Shown piece after piece: positions 54,613 to 64,000 of a stretch of DNA of 64,000 bases; position 1 is the first letter of the stretch, and every line of letters starts with the position of its first letter. The notes beneath the pieces are model-generated. The model had not been told where the DNA came from, searched no databases, and saw nothing but the letters and a program-made list of their open reading frames with translations. Source of the DNA: Pyrenochaeta sp. MPI-SDFR-AT-0127. Taxonomy: Eukaryota; Ascomycota; Dothideomycetes; Pleosporales; Cucurbitariaceae. Location of the stretch: NCBI GenBank assembly GCA_020747015.1, contig JAGTJM010000016.1:372001-436000 (forward strand), in the 5' to 3' direction. The translations under genes were made by a program, and so were the position numbers.

Positions 54613-56493
54613 TGATATGTTGGCTATGGAAATGCAAACTGTGGTGTGGTGTGGTGAATCGTGGGGTAACGTGATGATGTGGTGTGGCGTGATCTTGGTG
54701 TGAGGACTTGGGCGGAGATCATGCGAGTCGTGCTCACAAATGTGGATGGATGAAGGCTCTCCCGGGAAATCTTCTACAATGACGGATAATACTGTCAGAA
54801 TGGACTGATCGCCTATAATTATCCTAATTAAGAGACTGCCGTTGACGGAGGCGGCCGGTGTGATCTATGGTGATCGCAAACGAACGAACAGTCTTGGAAG
54901 TCTATCAGGCAAAAATCGTGGTCCCAGAGATTGGCCACCTTTGAAGTTCTCAGAATGATGTCGACACAATCGAAGATACCTCGCACAAGCTATATAAACT
55001 TTATAATCTACCGCTATTGACAGATGCTGAAACACGCACACAATAGCAAGCCATTCCAGTCATGCAGCCTGGCGGGGGAGGGAGGGTCGCACACATTACC
55101 CGCGCCATTGCTATTGTGACCCTCGTCGTTCAATAAGCCACGCCAGTACACATCAGGCAATCGTACTACTACACCTTTCGAATTCCAATGCGGCGAGACC
55201 ATTCACGGCATTGCATATTTGAGACGATCATCCAACCACGGGCTCCGGAGCAGGTTTCGGTATTGTGTGAAGTCTCTGGATGCGTGTTACTGTGGAAGCC
55301 TGCTAGTTTTGCTGTCACCTCACACATCACCCATCCACCATCCTTCGGTCACGAGCCCGTGGCACAGGACATACTTTCTCGTCCCGGTTCGCAACAGGAA
55401 AGAATTCTCGCAGCAACAATGAGAACCAGTTTTTGTTTTTCGCCATTGACGGATTCGCCCGCATTATCGCCTGAAAAATACAATCGCCTTTCTCACTATC
55501 CATTCGCTGCTGCACAGTCCAGACGGAGACGCCTGTCCTCGTGCACTGATTTTAAGTATGGCAGGTCGGCGAACGATAGTTTGAAATGACCAAACTCTCA
55601 ACATGGGGCTGAGCACTTTTAACCGCATTACTCCGCCTAGCGCATTCGCGCAAACAGACCGCCTCCTTTTCAGACCCCTATAATGATGGTAGTTATAGCC
55701 ATGTATTCAATCGCTTGAAATTAGGAAATTTCATATCGTGAAGTCCGCCTTGTGCCACTACTATTCTCATTTCACCTGTCCGCCAGGGGGCACAAGGTCT
55801 CCCGCGAACGGAGGTGCACAGCAAACCCTGACCATCTCCTTGTCGATAGCATATTGTGCTTTGAGTATCAACAATTGGTCGGATTGACAATACGAGCATG
55901 GCATAGCCTTGCATGTTGCACGGCGCAAGCGCTGGCTGTTGAAGGTGTGGGCTTGTGCAGAATGACAAGACAAAGAACAATAGGAATGCTAGGCTTGAAT
56001 TTGATACGGCTATCTTTAGCAAATACTACCCCCCAACATGCGACCTAATCGTAGGCCAGAGTCGGTATGACGCGCTAATCTGCTCGTTTGTATTATCAGA
56101 GTACGACACTGGTCATGATGTGGAAGATGATCGTCGCGGTTGAGACGTAGGTGCAATCGATGCGCAGGGCCTCTGCTGTTCAAGCCTGATTGCATATTGC
56201 CACATCTGAACCATCTTACAAGGCATCTGACTTATCCTACTCTGAGAGTGACCGGAAACTCCACGTCCATTCCCTTATGCCTAGAACATGTGACGCAAAG
56301 TTCTACAAGCATCCCATCTTCCTGAGTATAATATCAACCCAAGACGCCGCGCTGACTAATGCTATAACATTATGAATACCTCGAAACTTCGAACGTGCTC
56401 ATTAAAGCGGACCCAATATGAGCTCCGCAGCAAAACCACTCTCGAAGTGCTTAGTCAAACAAGGACCCTCCTGTAGAGGGCATCAGGACATGC
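54613..56493. other. Gene-poor 1.9 kb spacer
   Basis: Promoter of the polyQ gene and 3' flank of SFH1. Overlapping short frames occur on both strands; none has a domain. Confidence 0.45.
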
Positions 56494-58384
56494 TCATCGC
56501 TGCGGTCGGTAGGCGGGAACCTCGTGATGCGGCCGCTCATGATAGAATAGATTCTCAGACCACGGTGGTAGTTTCTTATCTCGCTCATAGAGATATCCGC
56601 AGTTGTTGCAGAGGGTACGTGGCCCACGAGGGCCGTCACGGACCGCCCAGACAGCGGTTCCCCATACCCAGCAGTGCGCGCATCGCCATGTTTGTCGCTC
56701 GCTGAATTGTATGTTAGCCCAAAACTGAGAAGAAGTCCAAGGAGGCACTTACCCTTCTTGCAACCCACCATCCTGCCCACCATATCCAGACCCAGCTCCA
56801 GGCGTGCCTCGGCCAACAGGACTGAGACTTCTGAACCTCCTCTTTTTCTTACTGCGCTCACCACGTCCCATATTCTCTTGCTGTTCGATGTTGTTGAAAA
56901 ATTCATTCTGCGGTGTCCCTGTCATGTTCGCAGTCGAAGAAAAGCGTGCTGTCTCTCTCCGCAATCTTCGAATCTGCCTTTCTCGGTCGCCTTCACGCTT
57001 CTCGATCTCCTCGGGCGACAAGATTTCAACCTTGGGTTCCCACTCGTCGCACAGGTGCTCTTGATCGTATCGCCAACCAGCGCCAATTGCAGGCTCTACA
57101 GCATCATTGTCAATTTCGCCGTCACCAACTAATCCGCCATTTTCACATGCTTCCTTTTTAAGACGAAGTACAGCCTCGTAGATCGCATGTGTCATGGAAG
57201 ACGCCCACTCTCCAGATAAGCCCAAATCTGCGCAAGTGACCTTGGCGAACATTTCAGCAAATCCTGGCGGATGTAGCAATGACCATTCAAATTTGTCCGT
57301 GTATAGCCGGTTCAAAAGGTTAATGTTCAACGTGACGATGCAGCGATAGGTGTCGTCGGGGTTGTGCAATTCCTCAGAAGGGAGTGCAGCAGCGGTAGCA
57401 CTGATACCATTTGGTATGCCGGCCGGTGTCTGTGTACCATCTGCTGGTGTTGTGCCATTTGCGGTAGGGGTGGCAAAGCCGTTGGTGGCTGGCAATGCAG
57501 GGGTTGAGGTCCCATCGCGGGTAACGGCGGGAAGAATGGGCTTCTTCGTAGTGCCTTGCAACGTGTGAGATGCTGTCGAGTGGAAAAGTGGATGGAGGGC
57601 GACCCCTGCATACTCCTCCAGCTGCTGCCGAATCTGGTTCGCGATGTTCAGAATCAAGTATGGTTTACGGTCGTTTGGGAGATCCAGCTCATCCACAAAT
57701 TGCTTCGCAAATTGATCTGGGGTAGTCAAGGCTTCATGTAGGTTCCAAAGAAATGTATCATGCAGCCTGTACGCAGGCGTGACATCCGGTTGTTTGTATG
57801 CCGGCAAGCTCTCGTTGATACCGAAATCTCGCGCATTAGAAGGTGTTGGCAGCGGTGCATCTGGACGAAAGGCTTGTATATCCATGTCTATTCGGATGGG
57901 TATCAATGTGACTGGGAGGACTGACTGGGTCTGTACTTGCTTCTCTGTTCTGAACATTGTGTTAGTCCCAGATCAAAGGCACAAAATGCCCCACTGGCGA
58001 ACCCTGTCTTGACACTCACAAAGTACGTTTAGGTCTCCCCATCCAGTCCCGCCAGATGCCCTGAAGTTCAACCGGCGCTGCAAGCTCCTCCCCCAATGCT
58101 GCTATTTGCGCCGTTTTGTCTAAGTGCGAAGGATCCTCCCGCTGAATGCTACGCAGACCTGTCGCGCGCCGCGGGCGGTCGCTGTCTTCGAAATCGTCAT
58201 CATCGTAGGCATCTTCTGCATAGCTGAGAACAGCCGTTCCGCGCTTTGTTACGCGCGGCGCAGGAAGAGTGTTCGAAGGCGGAACGATTGGTGAAATGAG
58301 TGAGTTGCCATGTGAGCGCAACCGTGGCGCATAGCTCGACATGAACGCCTGCGGCGGCGCCGTCTTTCCCGCAGTTGTGAACAT
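56494..58384 (-). CDS. SFH1: SNF5-family subunit of the RSC chromatin remodeller (Sfh1) with GATA-like finger
   Basis: A core subunit of RSC-type nucleosome remodellers. Three exons: 58384-58020, 57949-56753 and 56701-56494, with introns of 70 and 51 nt, giving 589 residues. SNF5 repeat 1 is around LVPIRIDMD-like sequence (VTLIPIRIDM) and HDTFLWNLHE. The second SNF5 repeat has RCIVTLNINLLNRLYTDKFEW and FAKVTCADLGLSGEW. The segment between is Thr/Pro/Ala-rich. The last exon adds WRCAHCWVWGTAVW, then RTLCNNCGYLYERD, a CX2C...CX2C GATA-like zinc finger. Such a fusion is known in filamentous ascomycete Sfh1 but is absent from yeast Sfh1. The frame is open upstream to a GTG; the ATG at 58382-58384 is chosen as start. 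Confidence 0.93.
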
Positions 58385-59557
58385 GGCTGTTGACACGCGC
58401 GATGGCTAGAATGCGAAAAGTTGAAGAAGCTCAGTGAGCTCGCGAGCACTGGACGCGTCGCAGTGTCTCTGGGCGCAAAAGAAGCGAATGCAAGGGCGCA
58501 GTATTATTCAAATCTCCTTGGAAACGCTGAATGATCCTAGGCCATCACCAGCTCGATTGTTTCGTCCGTATCGTAAATGCTTCTGCGCGTCCCTGGCGAT
58601 TGATGAGATGCTTTCGTGGTTGCGATGCAGCTAATGGAATTTCGCCAAGACGCTGTGTCATATTTGGTTAGCATGGATATGCTCCTCCAAGGCGCTCACT
58701 TCATGCCTGTTCATGGTCTGTTCTCTGTTATACTTCCGCTGCAGTCCCACACCAAATTCTACTTTACAGCCTACATATGAATAACGAGAAGAAGAGATTT
58801 CATAGATGAAATGACACCACCTCGTTCAACCCTGATTTCCCAAGGAAGAATTTGGGCATGTATCCAGGAGATCAGGAACTGGCCTCAGTCGAAATGCGGA
58901 ACTGCCTAGATAGATCACAGGATATAACACCTTTCTTTTCACTATGGCTATGTCCCGGCGTTGCTCTTCGCCACATAATTGCCTTATCCTCTGTCTCTCT
59001 AGTGCTGGAGTTCCCCTCTTCTTGGGGTGTCCCTTCTCGTGCCCACACAGTTCTACACTGTTTCATAGGCTGCACAATGCCACTCAAATACCGCGACCGC
59101 TGTATAATAATGGCTGATTTCAGGTCATTGATAAATTTCGCTTTTCTTATTCTAGCATTCACATGGTCGCTTCACTTGTGCGTTATCACTGGACAATAGC
59201 ATTGTAATTCAGCCATTCACGTTCACTTCTCATTTCAAGCCCCACACACCATCTTTTAGTCTCATTGTGAAGCTATTATACAATTGTACTTCGACAATGC
59301 CTTGTATTTCTACTACACAATGTGCTCGAGCCCTCTAACTCCCGACTACATAAATACTTTTCCATACTCTCACTGACGAGATTCTTGAATACGCAAGCAA
59401 CACGGGTACAACTTCAACCCAGTTCTTGGGAATTTATGCACGACTTCTCTGAGGAAATTTGCGACAAGCCGACTATTACACTACTTTCAATCACACTCAC
59501 CAAGCCCAACATCAATCCGAAATAGAGCATATTCCTTTCTCAGCTGGTCTTGGAAAG
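58385..59557. promoter_or_regulatory. Divergent promoter region between SFH1 and the LPMO gene
   Basis: These 1.17 kb lie between two genes read away from each other. No confident factor site was assigned, and no gene is seen inside. Confidence 0.45.
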
Positions 59558-60673
59558 ATGATTTCTCAAAGGTCGATATTTGTAGTGGCCGCTGGCATGC
59601 TGGCTGCCGCCCCTCTGTCTACAAACGCTCACATGATCATGGCAAACCCTGTTCCCTACGGTAGCCCAAATAACTCACCTCTCGATCCCTCTGGTAGCGA
59701 CTTTCCTTGTAAGTCTGTACCCTACACCATCAATCAGATGAACAATTGGGCTGTTGGCTCTACACAATCTTTATCGTTCTCTGGTACTGCCGTTCACGGT
59801 GGTGGTTCCTGTCAGCTGTCTGTTACGACAGACCAGCAGCCCACCAAAAATTCAAAGTGGAAGGTCATTCACAGCTTTGAGGGTGGTTGTCCGGCTGTTC
59901 ATGACGGTAACTTTGACGCAAATGGCCCCAGCTACAGTGGCGCACTGCCATTCGTTGTCCCTTCCGAACTGCCTAATGGCGAGATGAGTGCCGCCTGGAC
60001 TTGGTTCAATAAGGTCGGTAACCGCGAGATGTACATGAATTGCGCTCCTATCATGGTCTCTGGTGGATCTGAAGATACTGCCGCCTTCGACGCTCTACCT
60101 GACATGGCGGTAGCCAATATCGGTCCTGGTCAACCGACTTGTGCGACGAAAGAGGGCAATGACTACAACTTTGAGAAATCCGGTAAGTATAAGACAGCTG
60201 GTGGTAAGGGACCCTTTGGTCCTCTTTGTAAAGATGGCCCGGCTGCTGGTGGTGATAGTCTCGCTCCTGTCCCCCAACAGCCTCCATCCAATCCCGGCAT
60301 CCCTTCACAAGCTCCAGTCAGCCCGACTTCAATTATTGTCACCTCAACATTCAGGTCGATCATCACGGTGACTGCACCACTGGGCCCTTCTCCAGTTACC
60401 TCACAAGATGGTCCCGTCGCACCTTCAGTAACGCAGTCTGCATCACAACCCACTCAAGCTCCTCCAGCTCTAGCTCCAGCCCCAGGCACCGGTACATTTG
60501 ATGGACAATCCTGCTCCCCTGACGGTGCAGTAATCTGTAATGGCGACTTCGAGTTTGGACTATGCAACTTTGGCTCTGTCGTCTTCGGTCCCGTAGCTGC
60601 TGGCACGAAATGTCGTGACGGTGTTATTGCAAAGCGTAACTACTCTCACCGAGCTCAACGGACGGTCTATTAG
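59558..60673 (+). CDS. AA11-like lytic polysaccharide monooxygenase (chitin-active type), secreted
   Basis: A copper enzyme that oxidatively cleaves chitin. Single exon, 371 residues. The signal peptide is residues 1-24 and ends ...STNA, so the mature chain starts with His25 (HMIMANPVPYG), the N-terminal ligand of the copper histidine brace. The second ligand is probably His80 in GTAVHGGGSCQ. YMNCAP and the conserved cysteines support the AA11 fold. A Pro/Ser/Thr-rich linker follows. The C-terminal module has four cysteines (DGQSCSPDGAVICNGD, FGLCNFG, GTKC), like the small X278-type module found on many fungal secreted chitin-related proteins. The frame is open upstream, but only the ATG at 59558 gives a signal peptide and a correctly placed His. 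The protein is extracellular, acting in cell-wall turnover or chitin degradation. Confidence 0.9.
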   Translation: MISQRSIFVVAAGMLAAAPLSTNAHMIMANPVPYGSPNNSPLDPSGSDFPCKSVPYTINQMNNWAVGSTQSLSFSGTAVHGGGSCQLSVTTDQQPTKNSKWKVIHSFEGGCPAVHDGNFDANGPSYSGALPFVVPSELPNGEMSAAWTWFNKVGNREMYMNCAPIMVSGGSEDTAAFDALPDMAVANIGPGQPTCATKEGNDYNFEKSGKYKTAGGKGPFGPLCKDGPAAGGDSLAPVPQQPPSNPGIPSQAPVSPTSIIVTSTFRSIITVTAPLGPSPVTSQDGPVAPSVTQSASQPTQAPPALAPAPGTGTFDGQSCSPDGAVICNGDFEFGLCNFGSVVFGPVAAGTKCRDGVIAKRNYSHRAQRTVY

Positions 60674-62023
60674 GGATAGTGTAGTCTGTGTTTGGCTGGT
60701 TGCTTCATCACCCATTACACCAAAACTTGCGATCATATGAACATTTCCGGTTGGCAATATTCGCTCGGCGTTGATACCTTCTTTGTTTTACAATACTTAG
60801 CTAATTTTGCTGATTTCTTTTCACTGCCCGGAGTATCAAAGCGCATCAATGGGTGGATATTTTTGAGTTTCTGGTATCGGTGGAGTTGTGGCGTTTCTGA
60901 TAGGCCAATATCTGAGCTTCAGGGAAGCTCGCGCGCCTTATTATGTATAGCTTAGTGCTTAGAGGATACCAAACGGGTGTATGGAATGAATGCCTCGCTG
61001 TAGAGGCTCTGTGGTGATTTTGACGTGCTGAACATGGGATCACTGGGGACGCATCTGCTCTTTATTTGTCGCAACACTGTCCCTCATAGGTATCTCAAGT
61101 CGCAGTAGGCAACTGTTATTATTCAAAATATCTCTCCTTCAAACTTAACTAACAGACAGAATTATAGCGTGGTGGTCATGCTGTCAATCATTCCGCTCAC
61201 AGCGTCTGGTGCCATTCTAACTTTCTGCCGTGGTTCACTTTAACTTTAAAATTATCTTCGGAACTCGGCACATGTAACCCATAGATCTTTCACCAAAAGG
61301 CGCTTCTCATAAACTTAAAAACGCTCAGTCGACAAGAATACATCTTCCCAGCTGCTCCGATGAGAGTGGTGGAACTATCGTCTGGGCGAGATGACCTGAG
61401 TCCTCATAGTAATGCGTTAATCACTCTCGCACTATGCCAATCAGACACTATCAACTGTGGCGGTCGCTTACCATTTGCCGTTTGCCTTCTTCAGCTTTTG
61501 AAACCTGTCACGTGCGACTATTGTGCAGTATGCTGCGCCTTTGTTGCAAAGGGACACAACTGCCCCGTACCTTCCATGTCTCCACCTCCGGCTGTTCCCT
61601 ATTGTATCGTTGAACAGTGAACCCCCCGTTGGCTGCTAAATACGCTCCGCTGTCTTTGAGCCGACACTACTTTTGCATCTCCAAAGTATCAATCCAAGTT
61701 CTAGAGTCCCATTTGGTTGCATAGAAAGTTTCTCAGCCGTATTCCTTCTACGGAGTTCAAGAATGCCGTCGCAGAGATTGTCGCGGGAGACTCTCGTGAG
61801 CTAAGGTTTCTTATCAAGGAAGCTTGCCACATTCACACGGGGTGTGTCAATCAGACGATTTGGCTGAGAGCTCGTCATATTCACTACTAGAATGAATGGT
61901 ACTCCAGGCACCAGCCTCATCCGCACAGCCTTAGCCTTCACCTCTCACGATGCCGCGCAATACTTTGGAGAACTTCTCGGGCTCCCTTAGAGAGTCTAAT
62001 CGGCTTAGAGGGCTATAGCTTCG
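60674..62023. other. Intergenic with coding-like relic
   Basis: Mostly non-coding. From about 61721 to 61890 a frame reads RKFLSRIPSTEFKNAVAEIV, then ELRFLIKEACH, and stops. A second short frame (61892-62000) reads GTPGTSLIRTALAF onward. Both look like decayed coding sequence of unknown origin, perhaps ankyrin-like. Confidence 0.3.
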
Positions 62024-62928
62024 ATGGCAATTCCTTCACCGCAGAGCAAGTGTGCCAGACTCGCACCACCCATTGAAAATTCACACAGCGAACCGATACG
62101 TGATCGGTGCTTGGCGTGTGACTTCGAGTCAATCTTTGACCTTTTAACGAATTACCTCCCTCGTCTGGGTGACCTATTACGCCGCACTAATGCTATTACA
62201 GCTATAACGGAAGCATCAGCGTGTCCACTTTGTTGCTTATTTGCTGCCGTACGGTCTCCAAGAGACGTGACCGTATGAAACCGTTAGGGCCAATATCATT
62301 TGCGTTGTTGGACTACGCTCAAGACGTATGGACTTGCTGGAACCAAGATTCACCAGGTACTGAAACCAAGTGTTGTTATAGCAGTAGAGCAGGGTAATCT
62401 GGTGAAGGAGTATCCGTTTGCCATGTATTTGATGTAACATGGTGTCATCGCTTCAGTTGTCTAAGATCCTTCACTTTCACTCTACCCGTTTTCACTATTA
62501 GGCTCTTCCGTGGATTTAAAAACTACAGACTTCAGCCAGCTGCGGAAATGTCTGTGAGATTGCGAGATTCTTCATACTCCTGTCTGCGAGTCCCTGGTCA
62601 ATCCCCAAGTTAGTTTTCTAAGCGTCATCGAATGATGAAAATTGTTCCAATGGCAACGCTGTCACCAGACACACAGTACTTCGCTCTGAGCTACGTATGA
62701 GGACAGAGATTTGAAATCTCCACCGATAACACTAGCTCGCCATACAGCACGTCGTTGTTGTGCTCAGAACTCCCTCAAGTGATTCAGGATGCAATCGAAG
62801 TGGTCAAAAATTTAAGAGCGCAAGGCCAGCGGTACTTGTGGGATGAAGAGTATTGTGTCTATCGTGCCGATCCAGTGACAGAGACCATCAAATTGGAGTT
62901 TGATGCGGCCGAAAACGACCGTCTCTGA
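62024..62928 (+). pseudogene. Decayed heterokaryon-incompatibility (HET) domain gene
   Basis: The frame at 62024-62278 reads CLACDFESIFDLLTNYL, then ASACPLCCLF, the usual Cys-containing leader of HET proteins. After an interrupted stretch, one frame from 62629 to 62928 carries the HET domain start: MKIVPMATL, TQYFALSYV, a stop at 62698-62700, GQRFEI, then LPQVIQDAIEVVKNLRAQGQ and RYLWDEEYCVYRADPV. In functional HET domains the position of the stop is the Trp of the ALSYVWG motif. The later W[IV]D motif is also altered (WDEE). The gene ends soon after, far short of a usual HET protein. HET proteins trigger programmed cell death on non-self recognition; this copy should be inactive. The breaks are described only, not repaired. 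Confidence 0.75.
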
Positions 62929-63610
62929 AGTTCAGACCACGTGACAGAAGTTCAACTAACAGGTTCCACCAGAAAGTGGGCCACACCACTTAATGGGCCA
63001 GCCGAACATACACCAAGAAATAGAAAAACAGGCCTATGCAATCTTAACAACAACTTACATAGAATTAGGGGCTGAAACTGAATATCTAGAGAATAGTAAG
63101 ATGTAAGTTCAGAAGTCTATCGATCAGCAGCGAGATGAGTGGTTGACACACCTCCGGCTTGTGGATTTCTGTTTCACGCCCTTAGAAAGAAGGATTAAGG
63201 ATAAACTTTGTTTTCTTCCTGGCAGCCGGTGCTATAGTCTAAGATATGTAATTCAAGGTTCTGACTGGCCTGCTTCGCAATATCAAGCCAACGTGAATCT
63301 GTACGGAACCTTCAGGTGATCCAAGGCTCGCCAAGCATGTCGGGCCTTTTGAACAGCCACAGCCACGTGTAGCCCTCAGGCTTGCAGCCCGCTCATCTGG
63401 AGGACTCTTGAGCAAATGCAAGAGCTTACTCTTGACGTGATGAGCCCTAATAGCCTTCCTTACAGAAGAATTTTGGCCTTTTTATCCGAGAATTGATGTC
63501 TATTCTTCGTTCTCTCGTATAATATCTAGCGACGCGCAAGCAAAGTTCGCCACGGATAGGTTGTAGCCTCGATCTCCCTTTACGCATCGGATCAGCCCCG
63601 TTCACCAGCC
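62929..63610. other. Spacer between HET relic and kinase
   Basis: 682 bp with the kinase promoter. No gene was recognised. Confidence 0.45.
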
Positions 63611-64000
63611 ATGGTCCGCTTTTCCGAGGGCGATGACCTCACGGTTAACGAGGAGGAGCTGCCATTCACGTTACTAGACAATCTTGGACATGGACATAGC
63701 GGCATAGTGGAGAAGGTTCAAGATAAACATACAGGCAAAGTATATGCGCGCAAAAAGATTATCATACGAGGCCAGAGAGTAAAGGCTGAGAAGGAGAAGA
63801 TATTCTGGAACGAGGTAAAGATAATCCGAAGCTTTGAGAAGCACCATCATATTATCCGTGTCTTTGCTACATATATGGCTAAGCGCGAAGTGGGCTTGCT
63901 GCTGGAGCCTGTGGCTGATGAAGGAGATCTCGCACGGTTCCTCGATTACGTCTCTGAAATGCCGTATGGTCAACGACATAACATCCTCCCTATTCTATAT
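63611..64000 (+). CDS. Protein kinase, N-terminal part (cut by window end)
   Basis: A frame open from the ATG at 63611 to the window edge (130 codons) encodes a serine/threonine kinase N-lobe. The Gly-rich loop is GHGHSGIV in LLDNLGHGHSGIVEKVQD. The ATP-anchoring Lys is in KVYARKKI, the helix-C Glu in FWNEVKIIRSF, and the hinge-like segment is VGLLLEPVADEGDLARFL. The catalytic loop lies beyond the window. There is no signal peptide and only a short N-terminal lead (MVRFSEGDDLTV). Such stand-alone kinases resemble those expanded next to HET and NLR genes in filamentous fungi, and a HET relic lies immediately upstream (association is inference). Confidence 0.85.
   Translation, partial: MVRFSEGDDLTVNEEELPFTLLDNLGHGHSGIVEKVQDKHTGKVYARKKIIIRGQRVKAEKEKIFWNEVKIIRSFEKHHHIIRVFATYMAKREVGLLLEPVADEGDLARFLDYVSEMPYGQRHNILPILY

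Noticed and set aside
62698..62700. RIP (repeat-induced point mutation) as cause of the TGA in the HET relic
   Set aside because: RIP changes CpA to TpA. Turning TGG into TGA would need a C-to-T change in a CpC context, so this stop does not carry the RIP signature.

Overview
The window reads as nuclear DNA of a filamentous ascomycete. Most genes carry one to seven GT-AG introns, mostly 48-70 nt, and the families are typical of Pezizomycotina: two Zn2Cys6 regulators, an RTA1-like protein, an AA11-type LPMO, a HET-domain relic and an SFH1 with a GATA-like finger. The aldehyde dehydrogenase closely resembles the Alternaria/Cladosporium allergen-type enzymes. That and the general style suggest Dothideomycetes, perhaps Pleosporales (inference). 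All exon junctions were derived by hand from splice sites, reading frame and family conservation.

Layout. 1-12.3 kb is conserved: the 3' part of ORC1, an RTA1-like membrane protein divergent from an Upc2-like zinc-cluster regulator, a DDHD phospholipase and a LYC1-like acetyltransferase. 12.3-24.4 kb looks accessory: long gene-poor stretches, an eight-exon secreted protein with a Lys/Glu minisatellite, an F-box protein and an Aurora-type kinase. 24.4-34.4 kb is conserved: aldehyde dehydrogenase, a Yra1/ALY mRNA-export factor with a 640-nt intron, a divergent Tma46-type zinc-finger protein, and a phenol-hydroxylase-type monooxygenase.

34.4-43 kb is repeat-rich and gene-poor, with a 5'-decayed tRNA-Ile and a second zinc-cluster regulator whose C terminus may be frameshifted. 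43-58.4 kb holds a 2-hydroxyacid dehydrogenase, a nucleoside hydrolase, an Erv29/SURF4 cargo receptor, a membrane-anchored uncharacterised protein, a polyQ protein with two matching beta-type motifs, and SFH1. All six are on the minus strand. 58.4-64 kb holds an AA11-like LPMO, a decayed HET gene and the start of a protein kinase cut by the window edge.

No pathway-type gene cluster is evident. The points most worth following are the long YRA1 intron, the paired motif in the polyQ protein, the HET relic next to a kinase, and introns that split both zinc clusters at the identical codon boundary.
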